DNA from: a virus
Strand: one strand, 5' to 3'
Length of the DNA stretch: 34,011 bases
IMG/VR virus record: IMGVR_UViG_3300030101_002014
Location: 1 to 34,011 of that record
Under the pieces are notes generated by a model. It was not told where the DNA came from, did not search any database, and saw only the letters and a list, made by a program, of their open reading frames with translations. Every line of letters begins with the position of its first letter. Position 1 is the first letter of the stretch. The translations under genes and the position numbers were made by a program. Positions 21,246 to 30,483 of the stretch are shown here, in pieces.

Positions 21246-21718
21246 TGGAATTTGACGAAATAATAAAAAAGGTGTTAGAACACGAGGGAGGATATGTTAA
21301 TGACAAAGATGACAGAGGTGGGGAAACAAAGTATGGTATTACTAAAAGATTTTATCCTGATCTTGACATCAAGAATCTTACTATTGATGACGCTGTTAAT
21401 ATCTATTACGAAGATTATTGGAAACCATCTAAAGCATCATTACTTCCCAAAGATTTAAGATACCCATATTTTGATTGTGTTGTAAACACAGGTCAATCAA
21501 GAGCTGTAAAAATATTGCAACAGGCGTGTAACAATAAAAATACATTTAAAATAAAAGAAGATGGTAAGATTGGTGCTGCAACTATATCAGCTTGTAAAAA
21601 ATTAGAGGCAGATAGATTTATTTCATATAGAATTTTATTCTATTCTTTGCTAATTTCTGATAACCCTACACAAGAAAAATTTTGGTACGGTTGGTATAAA
21701 AGAGCCAAAGGAGAGTAA
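21245..21718 (+). CDS. Endolysin, glycoside hydrolase family 108-like
   Basis: From ATG 21245 the enzyme has 157 residues; the longer open frame upstream is only a shadow of the holin gene. The start FDEIIKKVLEHEGGYVNDKD then DRGGETKYGITKRFYPDLD is the GH108 signature (E-G-G-Y...D..GGxTxYGIT), with E14 the expected catalytic acid. The C-terminal half (YFDCVVNTGQSRAVKILQQA, KIGAATISACKKLE) follows the family's peptidoglycan-binding-like region. It cuts the glycan chain of peptidoglycan. No signal peptide is visible, so holin-dependent release is expected. Confidence 0.85.
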   Translation: MEFDEIIKKVLEHEGGYVNDKDDRGGETKYGITKRFYPDLDIKNLTIDDAVNIYYEDYWKPSKASLLPKDLRYPYFDCVVNTGQSRAVKILQQACNNKNTFKIKEDGKIGAATISACKKLEADRFISYRILFYSLLISDNPTQEKFWYGWYKRAKGE

Positions 21719-22699
21719 ATGCCTACATACATTACATCAAGAGATTTAAAAGATGTTTTTCCAAATTTAGATGAATTTGACACAAAAAAACCTATATACA
21801 ACTGGGTTGTAGATTCAGGCAGCAGATATGTTTCTCACGACTCTGGATTAGTAACTGCCTTGTTTGTTGATGGATCAAATCAAGGATCTGCACAAGCAAA
21901 TAAAGCTTCAGTAGATGCTAATGGAGAGTGGTTTTACGATAGCACAATAGACGCAGTTTATTATTACAATGATTCAAGCACACCAGAAGATTTACTTATG
22001 GAAGCTGGAGAAGATTTTGCAACTCTCAAAACAAGAGTAATGAAAGACGCAAGTGATTATGTTGATTCTAAATTAGATTCTAACTTACCAAGAGAACAAT
22101 TTTTATTGAAAGATGGAACATACGACTATCTTATTAGAAGATTAACTGCTTTAGTAGCAGCATTTTTTTTAGTTAGGGGTAAAAATCCTACAAGCGATAT
22201 TGCAGAATCTTTATTTGATGAAGCACAAATGCACATCGCAGATTTAAATGCAGGTAAAGCAAAGTTGAGTTATATGAATACGGGAGATGCCTCCAAAGGT
22301 ATTGTAAGACAAATATCTGTGTCTGGAAATCTTAATATTGTTGATACTAGAGGTAATTATTTTGGTAGCTATGATAGATTAAAAGTAATAGTTACAACTG
22401 GTGGTGCTATTGGAACTGCTAAATATTCTGTATTTGCAAAAGACGATAACACTTTAAAAAACAATCAAGTTGTGACAGATGAAGTTATAAATGGAGATTA
22501 TCAAGATTTAGCAGCAGGTTTACAAATTAGATTTCAAGGATCATCAGATAGTTCTACTGCAACACAAAATGATGAGTGGGAGATAGAAGTAACTGGTATA
22601 TATGAAGAAGTAGAGAATGCCTCTATGCGTTCAGTCAGAATGACTCGTAAAGATTTTAAACAGTTTTATCGAGGTAAAGATGGCTCTCGCATCTACTAA
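21719..22699 (+). CDS. Head-tail connector-type protein
   Basis: The 326 residues start MPTYITSRDLKDVFPNLDEF, like the DUF1320/gp36-type connectors (YIxxxDLxxxxP). The N-terminal part contains a helix bundle with PREQFLLKDGTYDYLIRRLT and AAFFLVRGKNPTSDIAESLF, matching the connector fold. A C-terminal beta domain (VRQISVSGNLNIVDTRGNYF to EVTGIYEEVENASMRSVRM) is extra compared with plain gp36 proteins. The gene follows the endolysin without a gap and overlaps the next by 20 bases. Role: adaptor between portal and tail. Confidence 0.55.
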   Translation: MPTYITSRDLKDVFPNLDEFDTKKPIYNWVVDSGSRYVSHDSGLVTALFVDGSNQGSAQANKASVDANGEWFYDSTIDAVYYYNDSSTPEDLLMEAGEDFATLKTRVMKDASDYVDSKLDSNLPREQFLLKDGTYDYLIRRLTALVAAFFLVRGKNPTSDIAESLFDEAQMHIADLNAGKAKLSYMNTGDASKGIVRQISVSGNLNIVDTRGNYFGSYDRLKVIVTTGGAIGTAKYSVFAKDDNTLKNNQVVTDEVINGDYQDLAAGLQIRFQGSSDSSTATQNDEWEIEVTGIYEEVENASMRSVRMTRKDFKQFYRGKDGSRIY

Positions 22700-23099
22700 T
22701 GCCTGGAAACTTGATATAGAAGAAACTATACAAAATGGTTTAAGAAGTGAATTTAAATCATCTCTACCAGTTTTTCGTTCTAAATTAAATAATATTCGAG
22801 GTAATCAATTTGCAATTATTAAAGGAGATACATCAAATCCTAATAATAATATGTTTTCTAAACTATCTAGTACATACAATGTTACAATAGATTTTTTTAT
22901 GTTAGATAGAAAAAGAAATGACAATACTATTAAAAAATTTTTTAAAATAGTTTCGAGATTAGAAGAAACTTTATATTCTTTACTAGAGATTGATCCTACA
23001 TTTAGCGTTGAAGTAAACTCAATAAATTATCAAGACGACGAGGACATTGAAGGATATAGAAAAGCAATATTTGAAATATCTTTGAGGAGTGTAAGATAA
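22680..23099 (+). CDS. Tail-terminator-like protein A
   Basis: The 139 residues contain LRSEFKSSLPVFRSKLNNIR and a strand-helix pattern ending GYRKAIFEISLRSVR. The helix-turn LRxEFKxxLPxxF recurs in the next gene (LRTEFKGALPIYFDTKHQDI), so the two are probably paralogues. Position after a connector and before the tail tube fits tail-end or head-tail joining proteins. The ORF overlaps the previous gene by 20 bases and ends TAATG with the next. No stronger evidence. Confidence 0.45.
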   Translation: MALASTNAWKLDIEETIQNGLRSEFKSSLPVFRSKLNNIRGNQFAIIKGDTSNPNNNMFSKLSSTYNVTIDFFMLDRKRNDNTIKKFFKIVSRLEETLYSLLEIDPTFSVEVNSINYQDDEDIEGYRKAIFEISLRSVR

Positions 23100-23608
23100 T
23101 GGCTATATCATCAAACAACATTACTTATGAAAAAATTATGATTCCTTTAAGAGATAAACTACGCACAGAATTTAAAGGTGCATTGCCGATTTATTTTGAT
23201 ACAAAACATCAAGATATTGGAACGAAGTCATTGCGTATATATCCGACATCTCAAGAATTACAAGAAAAACGAACAAATAGTTTTATGAATCTATATAATA
23301 TAGAAATGGATTATGTAATCAATACAAAATTAGACAACGAAAAAGCACTAGATGTTATGTACAAAGATGTAAGTCGAATAGAAACGGTTTTATTCAATAA
23401 TTCTAATGGTGGAAGCATACCATATTTTTATGCAGCTATGCCTACCATAGAACACAATATTGATGTAGAAATACAAGATTCTTACGTTTCAAGAATATCA
23501 GTTCCAGTTCTATATGAAGAGGTACACGAAAAGTTTGTGAGATTTGTTACCTCTAATGATAAATTCTTTGTATTATCTAATGGATCTTTTTATATTGTAA
23601 GGAGTTAA
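23099..23608 (+). CDS. Tail-terminator-like protein B (paralogue of A)
   Basis: The 169 residues begin MAISSNNITYEKIMIPLRDK, LRTEFKGALPIYFDTKHQDI, then SLRIYPTSQELQEKRTNSFM. The order helix-EFKxxLP-strand is shared with the protein before. The C-terminal part has YVSRISVPVLYEEVHEKFVR. It starts in a TAATG overlap. Two adjacent relatives here may serve as tail terminator and a head-tail joining ring; which is which cannot be told from sequence. Confidence 0.45.
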   Translation: MAISSNNITYEKIMIPLRDKLRTEFKGALPIYFDTKHQDIGTKSLRIYPTSQELQEKRTNSFMNLYNIEMDYVINTKLDNEKALDVMYKDVSRIETVLFNNSNGGSIPYFYAAMPTIEHNIDVEIQDSYVSRISVPVLYEEVHEKFVRFVTSNDKFFVLSNGSFYIVRS

Positions 23609-23610
23609 TT

Positions 23611-23790
23611 ATGGCTAAAAAATATAAATTAAAAGACGAACTTATGCCTAGAAAACCTAGCTTTCTTAGGTTAAGCTATTCTGACTGGGCAAAACTTAAT
23701 GGTGGCAAATCTGTAGAATTAGATAGTGTGCCAGAATTAGCAAAAGATTATTTAGAAGAAGTAAAATCAAAAGTAAAAGAGGTAAAGTAA
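23611..23790 (+). CDS. Small tail-module protein (59 residues)
   Basis: The frame MAKKYKLKDELMPRKPSFLR continues LSYSDWAKLNGGKSVELDSV and ends in a charged helix (KDYLEEVKSKVKEVK). AAGGAGTTAATT precedes the ATG. The pattern of a short beta section (KSVELDSVPE) and an acidic/basic tail is like small head-tail proteins of other siphophages. It lies one base before the tail tube gene. Function not known. Confidence 0.55.
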   Translation: MAKKYKLKDELMPRKPSFLRLSYSDWAKLNGGKSVELDSVPELAKDYLEEVKSKVKEVK

Positions 23791-23791
23791 A

Positions 23792-24805
23792 ATGGCAAAT
23801 CTAAGTACAGCATTTTCTCCAAAAGAGTTTGAGTTGGCTATTGCTCACGAAGCAACAGTAGGAACAGCAAGTTCAACGGTAGGAGATTATATATTAATGA
23901 ATATTGATTCAATCGAAATGCCTTCATTGAATCCACAACAAGTTTTAGATGTAAGACACGGAGCAGGAAGAACTTTAAAAGAAGTAGATATGTTCCTATC
24001 AAACAATCTTACTATTAAAGAAATAAGTTTTTCAGGAATTGCAGACGCAACTATTTTACCAAAATTAGTCAAAAATATTACACAAGATGCAAGTGGTGCT
24101 TCTTCTATACCTGCATCTTACGATCCATCAGAATTAAAAATAGGCGATAGTACATCTACAGCAGATGTAGGAACATTTAGTGTATTATTAAATGTGCCAT
24201 CAGCTAACAACTCTATGTTATTTACTGGTTGTGTTTTAACTTCATTTACTTTAAGTGGAGATATTAGCGAAGAATCAGGAAGAATTAAAATGTCAGGAAC
24301 TTTTAAAACTGGCTCAAAACCAGATTTTACAAGCAACTTGAATCCAACAAGTACAGCTCACTTTAATACAAACTATTTTACAACAGATTATGGAGATGAC
24401 GCAGATACAAATGCAGTAACAGTTATTGCAGGTGTTGCAGATCCTATTTTAAAATCATTTAGTTGTACTATTGAAAACGATGCTCAATTTATGGGATTCA
24501 ATGCAGCAGGTAATCATCAAATTATTGCAAGAGCTTTACCAGAAGCATCTGTAACATTTGATTCAGTAATTAAATACGACGCAGATACAGACGGATTAAT
24601 TGCTTCTTTTGAAGGGCAATCATCATCTACAGTAGCAAACACACTAACAGCAAAAGATAGTGTTACTAGAAATGTAGATTTCTCAATACCAAAAGCAATC
24701 ATTACAGACGTATCTTTCTCAGAGGAAGAAGCTATGTTCTTGTCAGTTAGCACAAGAGGAGTAGCAGGTACTTCTGGAGATTTAGTTGCTATTACTATAG
24801 AGTAA
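23792..24805 (+). CDS. Major tail tube protein
   Basis: This 337-residue, Ser/Thr/Asp-rich beta protein starts LSTAFSPKEFELAIAHEATV with GTASSTVGDYILMNIDSIEM. It has strand-rich segments such as FTGCVLTSFTLSGDISEESG and IKMSGTFKTGSKPDFTS, a hallmark of tube proteins, and ends with EEAMFLSVSTRGVAG. It precedes the tail chaperone and tape measure as expected. It would stack in hexamer rings to form the tail tube. It could contain an extra surface domain, since it is longer than simple tubes. Confidence 0.7.
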   Translation: MANLSTAFSPKEFELAIAHEATVGTASSTVGDYILMNIDSIEMPSLNPQQVLDVRHGAGRTLKEVDMFLSNNLTIKEISFSGIADATILPKLVKNITQDASGASSIPASYDPSELKIGDSTSTADVGTFSVLLNVPSANNSMLFTGCVLTSFTLSGDISEESGRIKMSGTFKTGSKPDFTSNLNPTSTAHFNTNYFTTDYGDDADTNAVTVIAGVADPILKSFSCTIENDAQFMGFNAAGNHQIIARALPEASVTFDSVIKYDADTDGLIASFEGQSSSTVANTLTAKDSVTRNVDFSIPKAIITDVSFSEEEAMFLSVSTRGVAGTSGDLVAITIE

Positions 24806-24823
24806 ACAAATAAAGGATAACTA

Positions 24824-25087
24824 ATGTCTAAAAAAATAACACTCAAGAGTGGTGTAAAAGCTACCCTTGTAGAAATGTCTGTGGACAATTTTGATAAATG
24901 TATGGATTCTATACAATTTGAAGAAGTCGATGGAAAACAATTAATTAAAAATCAATTTGCATTAAGCACACTATGGATTAGAAATGGTGTTGAAGGTGCA
25001 GATGACAAATTTATTAAATCTTTATCTATAGAAGATAGAGTAGAATTACAATTAGCTATTCAGGAATACAATAGCTTGGGGGAATAG
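24824..25087 (+). CDS. Tail assembly chaperone, short (G-type) product
   Basis: The 87 residues (MSKKITLKSGVKATLVEMSV to QEYNSLGE) are an acidic/helical chaperone of the usual size, between the tail tube and tape measure genes. The end of the gene carries TTGGGGGAATAG, the place of a -1 shift (see 25078-25084). AAGGATAACT precedes ATG 24824. It should bind the tape measure during tail assembly, together with the frameshifted longer form. Confidence 0.7.
   Translation: MSKKITLKSGVKATLVEMSVDNFDKCMDSIQFEEVDGKQLIKNQFALSTLWIRNGVEGADDKFIKSLSIEDRVELQLAIQEYNSLGE
25078..25084 (+). promoter_or_regulatory. Probable -1 ribosomal frameshift site (GGGGG run)
   Basis: In the zero frame the ribosome reads TTG GGG GAA TAG. 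A slip back by one base lets the P-site GGG re-pair perfectly on the five-G run (25078-25082), and reading continues GGG GGA ATA GAA into the downstream frame. Lambda uses a related G-rich heptamer (GGGAAAG) at the same gene position. Confidence 0.6.
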
Positions 25088-25527
25088 AAACCCTCTCACT
25101 TGAATTAAATATATTAATAGATGATTGGTGTGAGGGTTGTAAATATTCTACCTTTCCATATAAAGCTAAGTTACCTCTTAAAAAGAATAACAGCATTCAC
25201 ACCTTTACATCTATGGACGATGTATGGTATGTTGTAGATCTACTAAAACAAGAAGTCGAGGAACATAACGCTACTTCTGAAAAACAATTTGAAATACATC
25301 AAGCCATTATATCTCATATACCTTTTTTTACTTGTCCTAATCATTTTATAAGCAAAGAATATCAACGTGATATACAGAGATATACTTATTGTAAAAAGAT
25401 GAAAGTACCTCCCTTTCAAGGATCATACGGAAATCAACCAAAAAAATGGATTGATAAGTGCAATGTTATAGAAAAAATGTTAAATTATATTCAATCACAA
25501 CAGATAAAAAAAAGTAAAGATGGCTAA
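25081..25527 (+). CDS. Tail assembly chaperone, frameshift (GT-type) extension
   Basis: The -1 frame is open from the TAG at 25072 to 25527. From 25075 to 25212 it has no ATG, GTG or TTG, and ATG 25213 has no ribosome site in front of it, so independent translation is unlikely. The extension begins IETLSLELNILIDDWCEGCK and continues FPYKAKLPLKKNNSIHTFTS, MDDVWYVVDLLKQEVEEHNA, ending IQSQQIKKSKDG: 148 residues, giving a fusion of about 234. The C-x2-C (WCEGC) and later cysteines (FFTCP, YTYCK) may bind metal. This is the T half of a lambda G/GT-like arrangement. Confidence 0.7.
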   Translation, partial: GIETLSLELNILIDDWCEGCKYSTFPYKAKLPLKKNNSIHTFTSMDDVWYVVDLLKQEVEEHNATSEKQFEIHQAIISHIPFFTCPNHFISKEYQRDIQRYTYCKKMKVPPFQGSYGNQPKKWIDKCNVIEKMLNYIQSQQIKKSKDG

Positions 25528-27757
25528 AAGATACGAAATAGAATTAAAGTTTTCCTCTCCTGGTGCAAAAAAACTAAGACAAGCACTAGATTCCTTAGCA
25601 GCAGCTCAAAATAGATTAGCTAAAAAACAATCTAAATTGAATGTCCAAAGCAAGATGGCTGAAAATGTCACACAGAAAATGATTCAGTCGCAAGAGAAAC
25701 ATCGTGTAGCACTATCAAAAAGTAGAGTACAAATTGTTCAACTTCAGAAAAGAATAGAGCAATTAAATCTCAAAAACAAACTACTCAAACAAAGAATAGA
25801 TAAAACAACTGGCTCTTTCGGTAGATTAAGATTGGCTACTGCTGGATTGCAAAGACGACTTGGTGCTATTAGAAACACAATGCTTCTTTTTACTTTTGCC
25901 TTTGGTGCTGCCTTAAATGCAGTAAGAGGATTTATACAAACATCAATGCAGTTTGAGGCAGTTAAAGTGCGACTGAATGCAATGTTTGGCTCTGTAGAAA
26001 GAGGTACAGCAGCATTTGAAACATTCAATGAAGTAGCAGCAACCACACCATTTACATTGACTGACGTTGTTGAGGCTGGTGCAGCATTAAAAGCATTCGG
26101 TACAAACGCAGAAGAAATGATTAAACCTACTGCTGACTTAGCAGCCTTTATGGGTGTAACTGCTACTGAAGCAGCACAAGCACTTGGTCGAGCATTTGCT
26201 GGTGGTGCAGGAGCAGCAGACATTCTTAGAGAAAGAGGTATTTTACAATTAGTTCGTGATTTTAAAGGTATTGAAGATTTATCAAAACTAACATTGCCAG
26301 AATTTAGACAAGCATTAACAGATACATTGCTTGATCCAGCTTCTGGTATTGCAGGAGCTACAGACGCATTATCTAAAACAATGATAGGTATGACTTCCAA
26401 TTTAGCAGACGCAGTTACTAGAATGGGTGCAGGTATTGGAGATTTAATTAATTTTAGAGGTGCTATACAAGGAATGACTTCCTTCTTTAGTTCTTTTGCA
26501 AATTTTCTTACTGAAGTAAATAAAACAAATGTAGATAAAATTAAAGAGCTTAATAAAGCTCTAGGTATTGAAATACCAGATGACACACTTAAAAAATCAA
26601 AAGAAGCATTAGAAATAAGACAAAAACAATTAGAATTAATATTAGATCCTACAACTAATCTTACAAAAGCAAGTAGCGATTTAAATAAAGCACTTGAAGA
26701 TGAATTAGAGCTAAGAGAGTTTTTAGAAAGTTTTGGTAAAAAAACTGCTATGAGAGATAAAGATGGTGTGATGCGTACTAAAGGAGCAGTAATAGCAGAA
26801 GTTTCCAGAGCTGAAGCTAGAAGAAAAGCTCTTCAAATTCAAGTAGACGGTTTTAAAGAATTAGATGCAATACAACAAAAATTAGTTATTACCAATTTAA
26901 ATCTTGATGTAGCCAATAGAGATGCTGTTGAAAGTTTTGCATCTGGATTACAACTATTAAATGATATAGCTGATAAAGAGCCATTGGATTTAGGACTATC
27001 ATTTAGAATGCCTGAAACTGGTATTCAAGCATTTGCAGATGATATAGCAGATAAAGTAGCTTCTGTAGATAAAGATAAGTTAAACAGAGCTTTTGAATCA
27101 TTATTAGAGTTTGAAACATTATTCCAGAATCAGCTTGTTAATGGATTTATGAACTCTTTCAATCAAATTATTGCTTTACAAAAATCAAATCTAGATCAAA
27201 GAATAAATAATGAAATAAAAGCATTAAAGAAAACAGACAAGTTTAGAAATGCTTCTATAGAACAAAGACAGACAATGGAAGATGATATTCGTGCTAAGTT
27301 TGCAGACGAACAAAAAAGAATATTTAAATTACAAAAAGCAATGCAAATATCTAAAGTTGTTATTGATACTGCAGCAGCTATCAATCAATTAATGCAAACA
27401 GCATTAGCATCAAAGTTAATTGATCCTACTGCAGTTATAAGAGCTAAAGCTATTTCTATTGCAATGGGAGCAGTTTCTGCAGCACAAATAGCAACTATAT
27501 CTCAACAACAAGCACCAGCATTTGCTCGTGGTGGCTCTTTTGTCACGCAAGGAAAACAAATGATTATGGTTGGAGATAATCCAGGTGGTAGAGAAAGAGT
27601 AGATATTACACCATTATCAACTCCAGATTTTGCAGATGCAGGTGGTGGTGCAAGTATCAATGTAAATATTATGGGTAACGTTATTGGTACACAAGAATTT
27701 GTAAGAGATAATTTATTACCAGAGATTGAAAATTCAATTAGACGAAACCTTGCATAA
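25520..27757 (+). CDS. Tail tape measure protein
   Basis: The 745 residues have a coiled N-terminus (KRYEIELKFSSPGAKKLRQA, heptads to about 100) and a hydrophobic segment (RNTMLLFTFAFGAALNAVRG). The conserved tape measure core follows (MFGSVERGTAAFETFNEVAA, TPFTLTDVVEAGAALKAFGT, GVTATEAAQALGRAFAGGAG), then a long helical region. The C-terminal GKQMIMVGDNPGGRERVDIT and PL motif is usual for the family. By the rule of about 0.15 nm per residue, a tail near 110 nm is expected. It overlaps the chaperone by 8 bases. Confidence 0.88.
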   Translation: MAKRYEIELKFSSPGAKKLRQALDSLAAAQNRLAKKQSKLNVQSKMAENVTQKMIQSQEKHRVALSKSRVQIVQLQKRIEQLNLKNKLLKQRIDKTTGSFGRLRLATAGLQRRLGAIRNTMLLFTFAFGAALNAVRGFIQTSMQFEAVKVRLNAMFGSVERGTAAFETFNEVAATTPFTLTDVVEAGAALKAFGTNAEEMIKPTADLAAFMGVTATEAAQALGRAFAGGAGAADILRERGILQLVRDFKGIEDLSKLTLPEFRQALTDTLLDPASGIAGATDALSKTMIGMTSNLADAVTRMGAGIGDLINFRGAIQGMTSFFSSFANFLTEVNKTNVDKIKELNKALGIEIPDDTLKKSKEALEIRQKQLELILDPTTNLTKASSDLNKALEDELELREFLESFGKKTAMRDKDGVMRTKGAVIAEVSRAEARRKALQIQVDGFKELDAIQQKLVITNLNLDVANRDAVESFASGLQLLNDIADKEPLDLGLSFRMPETGIQAFADDIADKVASVDKDKLNRAFESLLEFETLFQNQLVNGFMNSFNQIIALQKSNLDQRINNEIKALKKTDKFRNASIEQRQTMEDDIRAKFADEQKRIFKLQKAMQISKVVIDTAAAINQLMQTALASKLIDPTAVIRAKAISIAMGAVSAAQIATISQQQAPAFARGGSFVTQGKQMIMVGDNPGGRERVDITPLSTPDFADAGGGASINVNIMGNVIGTQEFVRDNLLPEIENSIRRNLA

Positions 27758-29955
27758 TGCCATTAACTGCTTCAACGGATTACAAAAATGCTTTGACTTC
27801 TACCATAAAAGAAGAGTGGATATTTGAATTAAGAAATAACACCTACACCGACGGCTCTGTCAATACGCAATACATAAGAGTCGGTACTGCTTTAGTTGGT
27901 AGTGGTGCTACACAATATCATTCACTAATTACTTCTTCGCCTTCAATAAGAGAAAGTATTGATTTAGTAGAGTCTACATCAAAGGTTGGAAACATTAGTA
28001 TAACTTGTGTCAATGGACAATTATCAAATCATAGTAACGCTACTCTTGCAGCAGAAATTTATGGTGGCACAAGAAAATATATAAATAGAGATGTTGTGGT
28101 AAAGTCAAGAGTTGGTGGGCAAGAGAATACTATTTATACTGGAAGATTAAAATCAGTTAGATTAGAAAATCAAGATACTGTTACTATAGAAATATCAGCG
28201 AGAACTCCTATCGATTTTTTAAAGATACCAGAACATACAAGCAATGCTGGTAATTTTTTTCCAATATTTTATGGATCTGGAACACCACAAACATCTACTG
28301 TAAGTAGTCCTCAACTAATGCAATATAGTCCTGCAAAAGTATTTCCAGTTATGGTAGATAGTTTAAATAATGGACAATATAATTGTTTAGCACACGAAGC
28401 AGTAACAGATGGTAGATTACACTATCCAATAAAAGATTTATTTAGTTCTGACGGATTTCCAGTATTTGTTCCATTAGATGATGTACAAAATAACTCTTTT
28501 GATGATTATGAAGGTGCAACAAATGATACTGATAAAAATGTTTTATTTACAGATTTGGATTTAGAAAGAGCATATTTAGTTAGACCAGTTCAAAACATAT
28601 CTATTACTTTGCCTAGCACAGGACTTCCATCTAATACTAGTAATTTTTCAGATAATAATGCTAATACTTCTGCAACTTGGAATTTTACTGCACCACAAGG
28701 AGATGGCACAGATAGTTTAAAGTTTAAGATTAATGATATATCAAAAGAAGAACACGAAATACAGGAGTGCAAATTGCATATAAAATGGGCAGTTTCTAAT
28801 CATTCTGAAAATAGTGGTGGTACTATTGTTTCTACTTTAAGAGTGAAACCAACATATACTGGTTCTACTAATACTGTAGTTATTGACAACGAAACTGGTA
28901 ATAGGACTGCTGCTTATTCTTCTGCGATAGATTTATTAAGCACAAGCACATTCTCAAATGCAAATGGACAAATACCTGATGATGTAGAAATAGAATTTTT
29001 AATCACACACAATGTTCAAGATAATAACGATAGTGCTGGTAGCGTAACTATTAGTCCATTTGATTTCTTTTTAGAAATAACTACAAAAATTACAGATACA
29101 GATAATCTTGCAAATTCAAGTGCAGTTACTGGAATCAAAAAACTATATACTGGAGCAGATGGACTTGATCAATCTTTTAATGCTGGTAACGTCGCAACTA
29201 ATATAGTGCAAATGCACAGAGATTTGATTCATAGGTTTGGAGGTATAACAGATACTCCAGAAAATTATTCTGCATTAAACACAGCGAGAAGTAGTTGGAC
29301 TGTATACTATTATTTACATAAACAAGAAGAGTTACAAAAAGTGTTAGACAAAACACAAAAAGAAGGTGGGTTTATATTTAGATTTAAAGCGAGTGATGGT
29401 AGCCCACAATACATTTATTTGGTAGATAGCCCTTCTACAAATCACACCATATCAAAAAGCGATATAACCAACACTAATATATCTCTTACTGCTTTTGACA
29501 ACTTAATTACAAAAAGAGTTTTAAAATATCAAAGAAATCCAATTAATGATGAGTTGTTGTTTGAAAAGACTTTTACAGACACAACTAACGATCCGAGAGG
29601 TATTTATAATGTCCAAAGCGAAGAAAACGTTTCATCTGAAGATTTAGAAATATTGTCTGGTGCAATAGGCGCAGCCAATGGTAATATGGGTAGTGGTAAT
29701 AAGAATGACGGCTATGCTAATTATTATAATGCGATTGAAGGTAATCCAAAAATATTAGTAGAAACCGAAATTATTAATCCAGGTAGTAGTGGTGGCTCAC
29801 ATTTTTATTTAATGGAAGTTGGAGATATTTGTGCTTTTGATCATACAGATATGATTGTAGAGCCATTTGGAGAAAGTTTCAATGGTAAAAAGTTTATGGT
29901 AGTTGGTATAATTAGAAATCCAGGCAATTTAAAAGTATCTTTGAGAGAAATATAA
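27757..29955 (+). CDS. Tail tip / baseplate-type protein
   Basis: The 732 residues start MPLTASTDYKNALTSTIKEE in a TAATG overlap with the tape measure. The N-terminal third is beta-rich with an SPSIRESIDLVESTSKVGNI segment, then YTGRLKSVRLENQDTVTIEI and ARTPIDFLKIPEH. The middle has a galactose-binding-like beta stretch (about 280-440) and the C-terminal third helices with HKQEELQKVLDKTQKEGGFI. Position after the tape measure and size fit a tail-tip hub protein, but I do not recognise the family with certainty. No lytic motif seen. Confidence 0.5.
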   Translation: MPLTASTDYKNALTSTIKEEWIFELRNNTYTDGSVNTQYIRVGTALVGSGATQYHSLITSSPSIRESIDLVESTSKVGNISITCVNGQLSNHSNATLAAEIYGGTRKYINRDVVVKSRVGGQENTIYTGRLKSVRLENQDTVTIEISARTPIDFLKIPEHTSNAGNFFPIFYGSGTPQTSTVSSPQLMQYSPAKVFPVMVDSLNNGQYNCLAHEAVTDGRLHYPIKDLFSSDGFPVFVPLDDVQNNSFDDYEGATNDTDKNVLFTDLDLERAYLVRPVQNISITLPSTGLPSNTSNFSDNNANTSATWNFTAPQGDGTDSLKFKINDISKEEHEIQECKLHIKWAVSNHSENSGGTIVSTLRVKPTYTGSTNTVVIDNETGNRTAAYSSAIDLLSTSTFSNANGQIPDDVEIEFLITHNVQDNNDSAGSVTISPFDFFLEITTKITDTDNLANSSAVTGIKKLYTGADGLDQSFNAGNVATNIVQMHRDLIHRFGGITDTPENYSALNTARSSWTVYYYLHKQEELQKVLDKTQKEGGFIFRFKASDGSPQYIYLVDSPSTNHTISKSDITNTNISLTAFDNLITKRVLKYQRNPINDELLFEKTFTDTTNDPRGIYNVQSEENVSSEDLEILSGAIGAANGNMGSGNKNDGYANYYNAIEGNPKILVETEIINPGSSGGSHFYLMEVGDICAFDHTDMIVEPFGESFNGKKFMVVGIIRNPGNLKVSLREI

Positions 29956-29973
29956 AAAGGATTAAATTTTATT

Positions 29974-30372
29974 ATGCCAATATCATCAGTAAAATTCGGA
30001 GAAGATACAAACGGAACTAATACTGGAAATTATACACCCAGTCAAAATCCTAACATAGGAACAGAAGTATCTAAAAAATATGACGGTATTGTTGTAAAAA
30101 AATCTTTGGGTGGCGAAACTTATACTTTTGCTAATCACGAATCATCAAGAAGGCAAAGAAGATTGATTTACGAAAATATAAGCGAAACAAATAAAAACTT
30201 ATTAGTAGCATTATTTGATTTTGCCAAAGGACAAAAGAACTCTTTTCATTATACAGAAACTGGAAATTTTTCAGATAGCTTTGAAGTTCGTTTTGTAAAC
30301 AACAAATTACCAGTATCAGAAACAGCTTATAATGTGTATCGTGTTGAAATCAATATTGAAGAGCAGTTATAG
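29974..30372 (+). CDS. Minor tail protein
   Basis: The 132 residues (MPISSVKFGEDTNGTNTGNY to VYRVEINIEEQL) are beta-rich. The core ETYTFANHESSRRQRRLIYE is followed by ISETNKNLLVALFDFAKGQK and NSFHYTETGNFSDSFEVRFV. Similar short proteins with a WxxxYxxxS...F..AKGxxxxF pattern are found next to tail-tip genes in siphophages. It closes the plus-strand structural operon. Weak ribosome site (AAAAGGATTAAATTTT). Confidence 0.55.
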   Translation: MPISSVKFGEDTNGTNTGNYTPSQNPNIGTEVSKKYDGIVVKKSLGGETYTFANHESSRRQRRLIYENISETNKNLLVALFDFAKGQKNSFHYTETGNFSDSFEVRFVNNKLPVSETAYNVYRVEINIEEQL

Positions 30373-30483
30373 AAAATTTTTCTTCTTAAAATACCCCTAC
30401 ATAGCCATAAAAAGACTCTTGATAGCATATCATAAGCGAGATAGAACAAAGTGGTATGACAACCCCAAATAATGCGTTATTTG
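30373..30483. other. Convergent gap between structural and methyltransferase genes
   Basis: These about 100 bases separate two converging units. The only structure is CAAATAA-TGCG-TTATTTG (30466-30483), a 7-bp A/T-rich stem that runs into the adenine methyltransferase stop. It has no T-run for the plus strand, so a true terminator for the structural operon is not evident; CCCC runs at 30393 and 30463 are the only G/C clusters. Confidence 0.35.

Noticed and set aside
25744-26586. 280-codon antisense frame opposite the tape measure gene
   Set aside because: It is a shadow of a strong coding gene; the Ala/Ser/Val/Ile-rich composition comes from the complement of GCA-rich codons, with no motif or ribosome site.
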